A DNA stretch of 49,352 bases from NCBI GenBank assembly GCA_026702755.1, contig JAPPBX010000098.1, positions 1-49,352 on the forward strand, read 5' to 3'. Below the pieces are notes generated by a model. The model made no database searches and had not been told where the DNA came from. It worked only from the letters and a program-made list of their open reading frames with translations. The stretch's first letter is position 1, and the number at the start of each line of letters is the position of its first letter. Source of the stretch: Candidatus Poribacteria bacterium. GTDB lineage: Bacteria; Poribacteria; WGA-4E; WGA-3G. Below, one piece after another: positions 7,561 through 16,345 of this stretch. Both the position numbers and the translations under genes were made by a program.

Positions 7561-8008
7561 AAATACCCCAATTTTTCTGGTTCCCTGATGGTGAGCCCTA
7601 TACTTTGCAGTCGCGCGCTGCGTAGCGGAAATCATCTTTTTTGTATTTCAGGACGGCAGCGTGTGTCGAGAACAAGTGCCTCGCCTTAATGAAGATTATA
7701 GTAAAGCCCGAAAATATGTAGACAATTGGTCAGCGAACCAACCTCTCACGGGTTCGGTGCCTGCCAGAAAAATCGGAAGATTGATAATTTACTATTTAAT
7801 ATTGATTAGTTAGATATAGACTTTTTGTGTTTTTATTTACTGGAATAAAAAGAAAAATAGGCTTATTATAATCAAACGCGCTGTTTGTAAATTCATAGGA
7901 TATTCTTTGCAGTGTTTTATTTTTAAAAACAAAAGGAACACCCCATGGACTCAGATACCTCTCATATTTGGTGGCGAGGAGAGAATGTCACCGCGAAAGG
8001 AGTTTATG

Positions 8009-9751
8009 ATGAAAACACTAAGTGTGCGTCGGAAAATCATTGTGTCAATTCTAACAATGATAGTTTTGATATATGGTGCGCAAGGAAATCTTAGCTACGG
8101 TCAAGCCACTGCCTCAACCGTTCAGATCCTGCCGGCCTCAGTTGCATCTCCTGCTGTCGGAGAAAAGTTAATACTATCGCTGAACATCGTGGGCGGAACA
8201 TCGGTAGCAGGCTATGAGGCAGCCATAGAATTCGATACGAGTGCGCTGCGCCATGTGGAAAGTGAGATAGGTGATTATCTGCCAACAGGTGCGTTTTTTG
8301 TGCCACCAGTTGTTGCAGGCAATCTTGTAAAACTTGCTGCAACCTCCCTGGCGGGTGAAAGCAATGGGAGCGGGACGCTTGCGACGATCACCTTTGAGAT
8401 CCGGGCAGTAAAAGCCTCAACGTTGACATTATCCAATGTGCTTCTCTCCGATAGCGAAGGCGTGACTTCGCGTCCGCAGGTTGAAGGCACACAGATTACG
8501 AAAGCAGAAGAATCCACGCCTACTTCAGAGACATCCGACTATATCCAAGGGCCCTGGCTATGGATGATTGCTGAAGGTTCAAACATAGACACGGATTATC
8601 TCGAACTCTTAAGTGATGGAGAGATTAACGAAGCGATGGTCTCACGAGAAGGTATCACAGAAGGGGAAACATTGGGGCAGCTCCGATGGACAGGCGAGCG
8701 TATCCAGCCATCAACCCATTGTGGTTTTTTCCTCTGTGCCTCAAATAATGTCCAGCATGTCGTTAATGCCACTGGACTCAGCCCAGTTCAGAATCTCAGT
8801 CACCACACAGCTTACGCATTTATTAACATTGTCTCACCGCATGACCAAAACAGTGTTCGGATGGGAGTCGGCAGCGATGATGCCATTAAAGTTTGGCTGA
8901 ATGGAACGGTGGTTCATAGAAAAAGAACCAGCAGGAGAACAACGGGCATCCAAGACCGGTTCGACACAAATCTGAAAGCGGGTGACAATCTCCTGTTGGT
9001 CAAAGTCAGCGAGTACTCGGGTAACTGGGGATTATTCTTTAAAGTTTATCTTGACGGGGCGGATTTCACGACTTCCACGACCGTAAGAGGCCTGCGTACA
9101 AAAAACCTCGCAGCGGCAGATGTCAATGAGGATGGAAAGATAGACATTCATGATCTAATTCTCGTGATAAGGGCCCTCGAAGAAACCGCGCCTACCAATC
9201 CACGTGTTGATGTCAACGCAGATGGCAGCGTCAATAAGAGCGACTTGCTTATCATTGTTGAGAACCTTGACGACTCGGCTATTCCTGCAGCCCCTGCGGC
9301 GATGTTAGTAACCCTGGATCCAGCAACGCTTCGGGCGTGGATAGATGTTCTGCTTGCTGAGACGGACAACTCAATTGCTTACCAGAAAACGCTTGCCATT
9401 CTTCAAGGGCTTTTGGCCACTGTGCTCCCTCAAGAGACCAAACTGCTTGCTAACTACCCGAATCCGTTCAATCCTGAAACTTGGATACCCTATCACTTGT
9501 CGAAGGACGCGAATGTCACACTGCACATCTATGCCGTGAATGGACAATTAGTGCGGACGTTGGCATTGGGTTATCAAGCTGCAGGGATGTATCAGAGTCG
9601 TTCGCGTGCGGCGTATTGGGATGGTAGAAACGCCTTCGGTGAATCTGTGGCGAGTGGTGTGTATTTCTATACATTGTCCACGGAGTCCACACGCGACTCC
9701 GTTACAGCAGGCGATTTTTCTGCAACACGCAAAATGCTGATACGAAAATAG
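8009..9751 (+). CDS. Secreted cohesin/dockerin-like protein with C-terminal sorting domain
   Basis: An exported modular protein of about 580 residues. A signal peptide (MKTLSVRRKIIVSIL... to about residue 33) is followed by a cohesin-like domain (about 35-164, with the GYEAAIEFD and GTLATITFEI strands). Next comes a beta-rich domain with GSDDAIKVWLNG (about 173-351), probably ligand- or carbohydrate-binding. A dockerin-like pair of calcium loops (DVNEDGKIDIHDL, DVNADGSVNKSDL; about 367-420) and the sorting domain NYPNPFNPETWIPYHL...SATRKMLIRK (about 478-580) finish it. That C-terminus resembles FlgD-like/type IX secretion-sorting tails. The start is the second of two adjacent ATGs, 6 nt from AAAGGAG; an upstream TTG would only add a leader without a ribosome site. 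First of five related exported proteins. Confidence 0.88.
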   Translation: MKTLSVRRKIIVSILTMIVLIYGAQGNLSYGQATASTVQILPASVASPAVGEKLILSLNIVGGTSVAGYEAAIEFDTSALRHVESEIGDYLPTGAFFVPPVVAGNLVKLAATSLAGESNGSGTLATITFEIRAVKASTLTLSNVLLSDSEGVTSRPQVEGTQITKAEESTPTSETSDYIQGPWLWMIAEGSNIDTDYLELLSDGEINEAMVSREGITEGETLGQLRWTGERIQPSTHCGFFLCASNNVQHVVNATGLSPVQNLSHHTAYAFINIVSPHDQNSVRMGVGSDDAIKVWLNGTVVHRKRTSRRTTGIQDRFDTNLKAGDNLLLVKVSEYSGNWGLFFKVYLDGADFTTSTTVRGLRTKNLAAADVNEDGKIDIHDLILVIRALEETAPTNPRVDVNADGSVNKSDLLIIVENLDDSAIPAAPAAMLVTLDPATLRAWIDVLLAETDNSIAYQKTLAILQGLLATVLPQETKLLANYPNPFNPETWIPYHLSKDANVTLHIYAVNGQLVRTLALGYQAAGMYQSRSRAAYWDGRNAFGESVASGVYFYTLSTESTRDSVTAGDFSATRKMLIRK

Positions 9752-9895
9752 TAATGCGTCATTATTCTTCAACTAAGAGAGGCGTTGTGGCAGTGACACG
9801 TAAAGTGATCGCCACAAAGGATTAACTGACAACTGATAACTGAAAGGTTTTTCGCAGAAAAACCGAACTGATAACCATTGTAAAAGGAGTTTGTA
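9752..9895. repeat. Interspersed repeat with hairpin before the LRR protein gene
   Basis: Contains the tandem words ACTGACAACTGATAACTGA and a hairpin GGTTTTT-CGC-AGAAAAACC flanked by GATAACTG/CTGATAAC. A related but diverged CAGTTACGAGTTACGAG / AACTGGTAACT arrangement is in 30188-30309, so this seems to be a dispersed family placed just upstream of genes. Confidence 0.45.
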
Positions 9896-12790
9896 ATGAA
9901 AACGTTATTTGTAAATCGAAATGTAATCGTGTCAATTTTCGCGGTATTGATGTTGACATACGGCATCCAAGGCATTAGTTATGGTCAGGACGCACCGGAC
10001 ACCATTGTGGAATTCGCTGATGCGAATTTAGCGAGAGTAGTCCGAAAAGCATTAGGTCTTCCTACTGGAGATGGTGTTGATCTCCTCAAAATTCCAAAAG
10101 CGGAATTGGAAAAACTGACAGAGTTAAGGGCTAGTGGTAAAAAAATAACTGATCTCACTGGCTTAGAAAATGCGACACAACTGATGGAGTTACACATTAG
10201 AGTGAATAACATCAGTGACATAACCCCACTCGCACAACTCACACAATTGAAGAGGTTAGATCTCAGTTATAACCAAATCGGTGACATCACCCCGCTCGTA
10301 CGACTTGCGCAGTTGAAGACGTTAAATCTCAATCGTAATCACATCCGCGACATCACCCCCTTGGCACAACTCACACAACTAACAGGGTTAGAGCTTGATA
10401 GCACGCAAATCAGTGACATAACCCCGCTCACACAACTCACACAACTGAGGGGGTTATACCTCTTGTATAATCAAATCAGTGACATAACCCCGCTCGCACA
10501 ACTGACACAGTTGGAGACGTTATTTTTCATTAGAAATCAAGTCAGTGACATAACCCCGCTCACACAACTCACACAACTGAGGGGGTTATACCTCTCGTAT
10601 AATCAAATCAGTGATGTCACGCCTCTCGCGCAACTGACTAAACTGACAGAGTTGAACCTTCGGGATAATCTAATCACGGATGTCACGCCTCTCACAGGAT
10701 TGATATTTCTTGAAAGATTAGAGCTTCGGCGTAATCCAATTTGGTCTACGTACCCACTTAATGCGCTCTTGGACGCGAATCCAAATGTGGATTTAGATAT
10801 TGAAGTAACGGATGCAGTGCCATTCCCTATGACAGAAGCAACGTCGAAAGGTGGCAAAGAATTACGAGTGCTAATTCCAGAATTACAGCAGCAACCGATG
10901 TTTTGGGTAAATACTGACACCGGTAAAATAGAGTCGTCTGGACACTTTGATGTTGTTACGCAAGGAGTGACGGTTTTAACCGTGGATAGAGCGGGTAGCA
11001 AGCTCTACTGGGGCGAACGTAGTCAAAGTGGCGGTGTCATTAAACGCGCAAACTTTGACGGAACAAACGTTGAGGCACTCGTTACACTATCAAACGTTCC
11101 TCGCGGTATTGCTATTGACGCTATAGGGAACAAATTGTATTGGACGAACTCGGACTTGCAAATCCAGACCGCGACCCTCAACGGTGAAAACATCAGCACC
11201 ATCATCCAACTTGAGGAAGATATACTTGAAGAAACGAAAAAAAGTTGTAGTTCCGGCTTCACTTTCTTTTTATTTTTTATTCCCATTGGGCAGACGACAG
11301 GAGAATGCAGCACGGAAACAGTCCGCCTCAATCTGACTTCGCCAACAGACATCGCCGTGAACACAGTGGATGGCAGGCTGTACTGGACAGAATTTTCTGG
11401 TCGTATCCGGCGTGTAAACCTTGATGGCACCGGTCTTGGTACACTTCTACCCGAGATAGGAAGTCCTTATGGGATCGTCGTGGTGGATGACAAGATTTAT
11501 TGGGCAGAGGAAATAGGTGAGCATTCCGGTAAGGTCCAACGCGCGAACCTTAACGGCACAAACATTGAAACACTTGCCACGGTACAAGGGCTGCCTACTG
11601 GCATTTCTGTTGATACTGCAGCGGGTAAGGTGTATTGGGCAAACTCACTTGGCGGAATCCAGCGAACGGATATCAACGGTGGTGAAGTTGAAGTTGTTGT
11701 CTCAGGCATAGCTGCCCCGGGAGACTTCGTATTGGTTCCAAGCGTACGACCAACAACACCGACGACAGCCACCACAGATGCCACAGTTAACATCTCACCC
11801 GCTTCAGTGGCATCACCTGCTGTTGGGGAACAGATAACCTTCAACCTGAACATTGCAGGTGGCGAAGCAGTCGCAGGTTATCAGGCAACCGTGCAGTTTG
11901 ACACAACTGCGCTGCGTTATGTCTCAAGTGCCAATGGCGATTATCTGCCTGCCGGTGCGTTCTTTGTGGAGCCGAAAGTGGAGGGTAATCTCATAAAACT
12001 CAACGCTGCATCCCTCGCTGGAGAAAGCAGTGGGGATGGCACCCTCACCACACTCACATTTGAAGTGATTGCAGTGAAGGGATCTACTTTGACATTATCT
12101 GATGTGCTGCTAACTAATAGTGCTGGTGAGGGTTTTGTGCCAACGGTTGAAAATGCAGAGATAACTGAAGCAATTCAACTCACAGGAGACATCAACGGTG
12201 ATGGTATTATAAACATTCAAGATTTGGTACTGACTGCTTCAAATCTCGGAAAAACAGGACAGAATCCGGCAGATGTCAATGGGGACGGATCTGTCAATAT
12301 TCAGGATCTCGTCTTAGTCGCCGGGGCATTAGGGACAAGTGCCGCCGCACCTTCTCTGCATCCGCAATCTTTGGAAACGCTCACTGCTACAGAGGTCAAA
12401 CAGTGGCTATCCGCTGCACAGCACTTAGACCTCACGGATACAACGTCACGGCGCGGTATTCTGTTCCTACAACAACTCCTAATAACGCTGACACCTAAAG
12501 AGACGGCACTACTTGCTAACTACCCAAATCCGTTCAACCCTGAGACGTGGATACCCTACCACTTGGCAAAGGACGCGGATGTTACACTGCATATCTATGC
12601 CGTGAATGGGACATTGGTGCGGACGTTGATACTGGGATATCAAGCTGCGGGGATGTATCAAAGCCGTTCCCGTGCGGCGTATTGGGATGGTAGAAACGCC
12701 TTCGGTGAACCTGTAGCAAGTGGTGTCTATTTCTACACGCTTACCGCAGGTGATTTCACCGCTACTCGCAAAATGCTCATCATGAAGTAG
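9896..12790 (+). CDS. Secreted LRR / YWTD beta-propeller / cohesin / dockerin protein
   Basis: A 964-residue exported protein. A signal peptide ends near SYGQ (about residue 31). Internalin-like 22-residue leucine-rich repeats of the form DITPLAQLTQLxxLxLxxNQI run from about 75 to 290. A YWTD/LDL-receptor class B type propeller follows (about 350-610, repeats such as KLYWGERS, KLYWTNSD, RLYWTEFS, KIYWAEEI, KVYWANSL). Then come a cohesin-like domain (about 627-745), a dockerin-like pair (DINGDGIINIQDL and DVNGDGSVNIQDL, about 763-820) and the C-terminal sorting domain (about 871-964). The start follows AAAAGGAG. LRR and propeller modules suggest binding of proteins or glycans at the cell surface; the exact ligand is unknown. 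Confidence 0.9.
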   Translation: MKTLFVNRNVIVSIFAVLMLTYGIQGISYGQDAPDTIVEFADANLARVVRKALGLPTGDGVDLLKIPKAELEKLTELRASGKKITDLTGLENATQLMELHIRVNNISDITPLAQLTQLKRLDLSYNQIGDITPLVRLAQLKTLNLNRNHIRDITPLAQLTQLTGLELDSTQISDITPLTQLTQLRGLYLLYNQISDITPLAQLTQLETLFFIRNQVSDITPLTQLTQLRGLYLSYNQISDVTPLAQLTKLTELNLRDNLITDVTPLTGLIFLERLELRRNPIWSTYPLNALLDANPNVDLDIEVTDAVPFPMTEATSKGGKELRVLIPELQQQPMFWVNTDTGKIESSGHFDVVTQGVTVLTVDRAGSKLYWGERSQSGGVIKRANFDGTNVEALVTLSNVPRGIAIDAIGNKLYWTNSDLQIQTATLNGENISTIIQLEEDILEETKKSCSSGFTFFLFFIPIGQTTGECSTETVRLNLTSPTDIAVNTVDGRLYWTEFSGRIRRVNLDGTGLGTLLPEIGSPYGIVVVDDKIYWAEEIGEHSGKVQRANLNGTNIETLATVQGLPTGISVDTAAGKVYWANSLGGIQRTDINGGEVEVVVSGIAAPGDFVLVPSVRPTTPTTATTDATVNISPASVASPAVGEQITFNLNIAGGEAVAGYQATVQFDTTALRYVSSANGDYLPAGAFFVEPKVEGNLIKLNAASLAGESSGDGTLTTLTFEVIAVKGSTLTLSDVLLTNSAGEGFVPTVENAEITEAIQLTGDINGDGIINIQDLVLTASNLGKTGQNPADVNGDGSVNIQDLVLVAGALGTSAAAPSLHPQSLETLTATEVKQWLSAAQHLDLTDTTSRRGILFLQQLLITLTPKETALLANYPNPFNPETWIPYHLAKDADVTLHIYAVNGTLVRTLILGYQAAGMYQSRSRAAYWDGRNAFGEPVASGVYFYTLTAGDFTATRKMLIMK

Positions 12791-12817
12791 AAATGTATCA
12801 GCAGAAGGATAGAAGAA

Positions 12818-12857
12818 GGAAGTATGAGAAATTCGGTTCCTATCCTCTCATACTTCC
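12818..12857. repeat. Paralogous intergenic hairpin, copy 1
   Basis: GGAAGTATGAGA (12818-12829) pairs perfectly with TCTCATACTTCC (12846-12857). The surrounding ~140 bp, from the stop codon of the LRR gene to the next MKT start, resemble those at 13668-13802. Confidence 0.55.
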
Positions 12858-12928
12858 ACTCTTCCAATCTTCCATTCAACAACCTGATTGTACATCGCAA
12901 TTAAAAGATCAATGAGAAGGAGTTTATT

Positions 12929-13630
12929 ATGAAAACGCAAATTATGAGCCCCAACTTTCTAACAGTATTTGGTTTTACTTTACTCGTTTCTTTCCTTTTA
13001 CCGATAGTTCCCGCTTTAGCTAATGAATTTGAAGTCGGAACACAATTTGGGATATCTCAGTTCCGTCCCGATGTTGACGATGACTACTCCGTAAATATCA
13101 CCTATACACAAATTCCATCAACATTAGCGCATATAGGAGCTTCCCCTACTTCGCTTTACGCCACATGGTTTCCGCATAAGCAATTTGCTATCGGGCCGGA
13201 ATTCAGTTTTGGAAGAATGTCAGTTTCTGAGGCGTATCAAGGAGCGGAGGAGTATTGGGAAGAGGAAGAGACCGAGGAAAGCATAACAACATTCCATCTT
13301 GGAGGTCAAGCATCATATTTTCTGCTCAGCCACTCAGTATCTTCACCTTACGTCTTAGGGCGGGTTTCTCATACTATATTTAGCGGTGAGGATTCATTCT
13401 TCTTTGACGGAAACCTAAAGATCACAGGTATCGGAATAGGTGCGGGTTATCAGTGGCGTATAGGGTCGGCGTTTGTCTTACGGGCAAAAGGACAGTATCA
13501 ACGACTGTGGATGTCAATTGAAGATGAAGATGAAGGTGAAAACGCTAATGAGTTCTCATTCACCATCGGGATCGGCACCCGGTTCGGAAACAGTGAATTC
13601 AGCACCTCTGAAGTGCCAAGCACGCAATAG
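12929..13630 (+). CDS. Outer-membrane beta-barrel protein
   Basis: A 233-residue protein with a signal peptide (hydrophobic stretch to VPALA-NE, about residue 32) and alternating amphipathic strands typical of small porin-like or OmpA-like beta-barrels (GTQFGISQF, AIGPEFSFG, ITGIGIGAGYQW, SFTIGIGTRF). An acidic stretch (EEYWEEEETEES, about 108-119) would form an outer loop. It lacks the C-terminal sorting domain of its neighbours. However, a relic of that tail (NSDFTAIQKMLIEK) is encoded directly after its stop in another frame, which suggests replacement of a former neighbour. The ATG follows GAAGGAG. Its role is unknown; it may anchor or export the surrounding large proteins. Confidence 0.8.
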   Translation: MKTQIMSPNFLTVFGFTLLVSFLLPIVPALANEFEVGTQFGISQFRPDVDDDYSVNITYTQIPSTLAHIGASPTSLYATWFPHKQFAIGPEFSFGRMSVSEAYQGAEEYWEEEETEESITTFHLGGQASYFLLSHSVSSPYVLGRVSHTIFSGEDSFFFDGNLKITGIGIGAGYQWRIGSAFVLRAKGQYQRLWMSIEDEDEGENANEFSFTIGIGTRFGNSEFSTSEVPSTQ

Positions 13631-13670
13631 CGATTTCACCGCAATACAGAAGATGTTGATTGAAAAATAG
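13631..13670 (+). pseudogene. Relic of a sorting-domain C-terminus
   Basis: Immediately after the barrel gene's stop, a different frame encodes SDFTAIQKMLIEK and a stop. This matches the last residues of the large secreted proteins (GDFTATRKMLI-K). It has no start and no upstream remainder of the domain, so it is the 3' scar of a lost or displaced gene. Confidence 0.6.
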
Positions 13671-13687
13671 AAATATATCGACGGAAG

Positions 13688-13751
13688 AATGGAAGAAAAA
13701 AGAAGTATGGGGGAGGCGATGCCTATCCCCCTATACTTCCAACCTTCCATT
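13688..13751. repeat. Paralogous intergenic hairpin, copy 2
   Basis: GAAGTATGGGGG (13702-13713) pairs with the segment 13727-13739, with one G-U pair. An outer stem AATGGAAG (13688-13695) pairs with CTTCCATT (13744-13751). Compared with copy 1 (12818-12857) the inner stem has changed on both sides while pairing is kept, which supports a selected RNA or DNA structure. Confidence 0.55.
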
Positions 13752-13802
13752 TAACAATTCGATTGCCTATCACAATTGAAAAATCAATGAGAAGGAATTT
13801 TT

Positions 13803-16088
13803 ATGAAAACGTTAATCGTAAATGGAAAGTCCCTTGTGCTTATCTTAACTATTCTCTTGGTAACTTTTGGAACGCAGCGGAGTTACGCACAAACGATAAC
13901 TGCCTCAACTCCACACCCCTTAACAGAAGCAACACTGCATGGAAGTGTGATCACACTCACACTCAGCGGTGGAACTTACGAGCGGTCTGTTTGGAATATC
14001 AGAGATGCCGTGTCAGTGTCCGGCATTGTGGGTGTAACTGTTGAAAGGTTCGATGTAGAGCGCGTCAGTGACACCAAGGTGGCAGTTGAATTGACATTCA
14101 ATGGTGACTTTGACACCAATGCAACGCTTACATTCGCCCTCGGTGCAGACGCAATCGTAGGATATAACGGACCCGCGCTTACCACACGAGTTCTTGTCGC
14201 TGCGATGCGGGAATCGCTCGTCGCATCAACAGAATCTCCTTTGACAGAAGCGATTCTTCATGGAAGCGTGGTAACACTCACGCTCAGCGGTGCTACTTAC
14301 GAAGGGGCTTCTTGGAACATTGAGAGAGCATTGACAGTATCTGGTATTGAAGATGACACTGTTGAATTTGATATAGGGATCGTGGGGGACCCAACAGGAA
14401 TCGAGATTGAAGGGATCCCTATTGAAAACTTTGATTTGGAGGACCTCGGTGATTTGGCAGAATTTGACATTGGAAATGTCCCTGTTTTAACCTTTGACGT
14501 GGAACGCGTCAGCGATAGAGAGGTGACTGTTACATTACTATTCTCCGGTGATTTCGATACCGATACGACCCTCACCTTCACTCTCGGCGCGGATGCAATA
14601 TCGGGATACAACGGATCAGCATTCATTGCCGAAGTTCCTGTCACTGCGGTAGAGGAGTCATTAGTTGCATCAACGGAATTTCCCCTGACAGAGGCGACAT
14701 TGCCGGCGGAACTACCATCAAGCCCCACGCCCGCACTCAGTGAGGGGATTAGTGTCGTCACACTCACACTCAAGGGACGGCGGTTCACCGAGTATAGTTG
14801 GGAACTTGGAGAGGCTTTGAAGGTATCCGGCATTGATGGGGTCACATTTGAATCATGGGATGTGGCGCGCATCAGTGACACAGAGGTAGCCGTCCCCCTG
14901 ACTTTCAATGGTGACTTTGACACCGATGCAACTCTTACTTTAACTATTGGCGCAAGTGCAATAGCAGGCTATAATAAGGCGTTCACTGTCCAAGTTCCTG
15001 TCACTGCGGTAGCGCAATCGGATGCCACGGTGAGCGTTTCACCCTCTCCAGTCCTATCGCCGGCTATCGGAGAGCAGCTCACACTTTCCCTCAACATCGC
15101 TAATGGAAAAAACGTCGCAGGCTATCAAGCAATCGTGTTGTTTAATGGTTCCACCCTTGACTACGTGAAAAGTGCAAACGGAGACTATCTACCAGCAGAT
15201 GCTTTTTTCGGAGATCCGATTATTGTTCACGACTGGTTAGGAGACACATTTTTCGGGGACTACATGTGGTCTGGAAAGGTGATACTCGCCGCAACCACAT
15301 CCGGTGGTGCAGCGAACGGGGACGGCACACTTGCCACCCTCACGTTTGAAGTTCTTGACTATAAAGCATCCAGGGTGACCTTATCCCAAGTCTACCTTAT
15401 AGATTCGGATGGAAAGCGGTGGGAAACTGCCATTGAGAGTGGAGAAGTGATTGAACCACCTGCACCGGCAGAAGCAATCTTGGGAGATATCAACCGCGAC
15501 GGTGCCGTGAACATTCAAGATTTGGTGATTGTTAGTGCCCGCTTTGGTCAGACAGGACAGAATAGTGCTGATCTCAACGGTGATGGTCTTGTGGATATCG
15601 TTGACCTTGTGCTTGTAGCAAATGCTTTCGGTGCGGATGCGGCTGCACCATCGTTGAATCCACAGATATTGGCACAACTCACCGCTGCAGAGATCAAAGG
15701 GTGGTTGAATCAGACACAGCAGCTATCGCTCACTGATCCGGCATACCTACGCGGCATTACCGTGCTGGAACAACTCCTTATGGCACTAACTCCCAAAGAG
15801 ACTGCACTACTTGCTAACTACCCAAATCCATTCAATCCGGAAACGTGGATACCGTATCACTTGGCGAAGGATGCGGAGGTTACACTGCATATCTATGCCG
15901 TGAATGGACAATTAGTGCGGACGTTGACACTGGGATATCAAGCTGTGGGAATGTATCAGAGTCGTTCGCGTGCGGCGTATTGGGATGGCAGAAATGCATT
16001 GGGTGAACCTGTAGCGAGTGGTGTGTATTTCTACACCCTCACAGCAGACGATTTTACTGCCACGCGTAAGATGCTGATAAGGAAATAA
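13803..16088 (+). CDS. Secreted protein with three unknown repeats, cohesin, dockerin and sorting domain
   Basis: A 761-residue exported protein. The signal peptide ends near SYAQ (residue 30). Three copies of a ~105-residue module follow (about 31-135, 139-283, 283-405; frame words LTEATL.GSVVTLTLSG, FDVERVSDT, TLTFTLGADAI.GYNG). The middle copy is enlarged by an acidic insert rich in the motif IEFDIG. Then come a cohesin-like domain (about 407-549), a dockerin-like pair (DINRDGAVNIQDL, DLNGDGLVDIVDL; about 560-613) and the sorting domain (about 669-761). The same module occurs eight times in the protein at 20718-25280. The start follows GAAGGAA. The repeats look like beta-sandwiches of an adhesin stalk, but I cannot name the family. 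Confidence 0.88.
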   Translation: MKTLIVNGKSLVLILTILLVTFGTQRSYAQTITASTPHPLTEATLHGSVITLTLSGGTYERSVWNIRDAVSVSGIVGVTVERFDVERVSDTKVAVELTFNGDFDTNATLTFALGADAIVGYNGPALTTRVLVAAMRESLVASTESPLTEAILHGSVVTLTLSGATYEGASWNIERALTVSGIEDDTVEFDIGIVGDPTGIEIEGIPIENFDLEDLGDLAEFDIGNVPVLTFDVERVSDREVTVTLLFSGDFDTDTTLTFTLGADAISGYNGSAFIAEVPVTAVEESLVASTEFPLTEATLPAELPSSPTPALSEGISVVTLTLKGRRFTEYSWELGEALKVSGIDGVTFESWDVARISDTEVAVPLTFNGDFDTDATLTLTIGASAIAGYNKAFTVQVPVTAVAQSDATVSVSPSPVLSPAIGEQLTLSLNIANGKNVAGYQAIVLFNGSTLDYVKSANGDYLPADAFFGDPIIVHDWLGDTFFGDYMWSGKVILAATTSGGAANGDGTLATLTFEVLDYKASRVTLSQVYLIDSDGKRWETAIESGEVIEPPAPAEAILGDINRDGAVNIQDLVIVSARFGQTGQNSADLNGDGLVDIVDLVLVANAFGADAAAPSLNPQILAQLTAAEIKGWLNQTQQLSLTDPAYLRGITVLEQLLMALTPKETALLANYPNPFNPETWIPYHLAKDAEVTLHIYAVNGQLVRTLTLGYQAVGMYQSRSRAAYWDGRNALGEPVASGVYFYTLTADDFTATRKMLIRK

Positions 16089-16345
16089 TTCCGTGCCAGT
16101 AGAAATTCCGATGGGAGTTGGATTGGTAGGAATATTCCATAGTAGTCGTTATTTTTAATTGTTTAGGCTTGCGATGGCAAGTATAATATTGTGTTCAATG
16201 TGCATATTGATATGAACAAATACTACACTGTTTTTTTCGTGTGCTTCGTCAACTTAGAAGGTGGACAATCCACTCGCATGGCGTGAAGAAACAAATGTTC
16301 GCTCAAGGGAAGTGGGTAATCGAAAAGAACGAAAAGGAGTTTATC

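Larger units (their letters stand above)
6751..8008. other. Long intergenic region with regulatory and RNA-like structure
   Basis: About 1.25 kb between the sigma-54 activator and the first secreted protein. Open frames here (for example 6889-7128 and 7267-7689) lack ribosome binding sites and family resemblance. The stretch contains an AT-rich hairpin (6898-6928), three TTGGCAC heptamers (6925, 7084, 7177), a consensus sigma-54 promoter, an extended -10 promoter-like site at 7271 and several strong stem-loops between 7309 and 7560. From about 7690 to 7990 it is AT-rich and featureless. Confidence 0.55.

Noticed and set aside
7585-7630. CUGAUG followed by GCGGAAAUC, resembling a hammerhead ribozyme core
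   Set aside because: The third conserved A after CUGAUG is missing and the required stems II and III do not form.
7267-7689. A 140-residue open frame over the structured segment
   Set aside because: It has no ribosome binding site, odd composition and no family resemblance; strong stem-loops explain the segment better.
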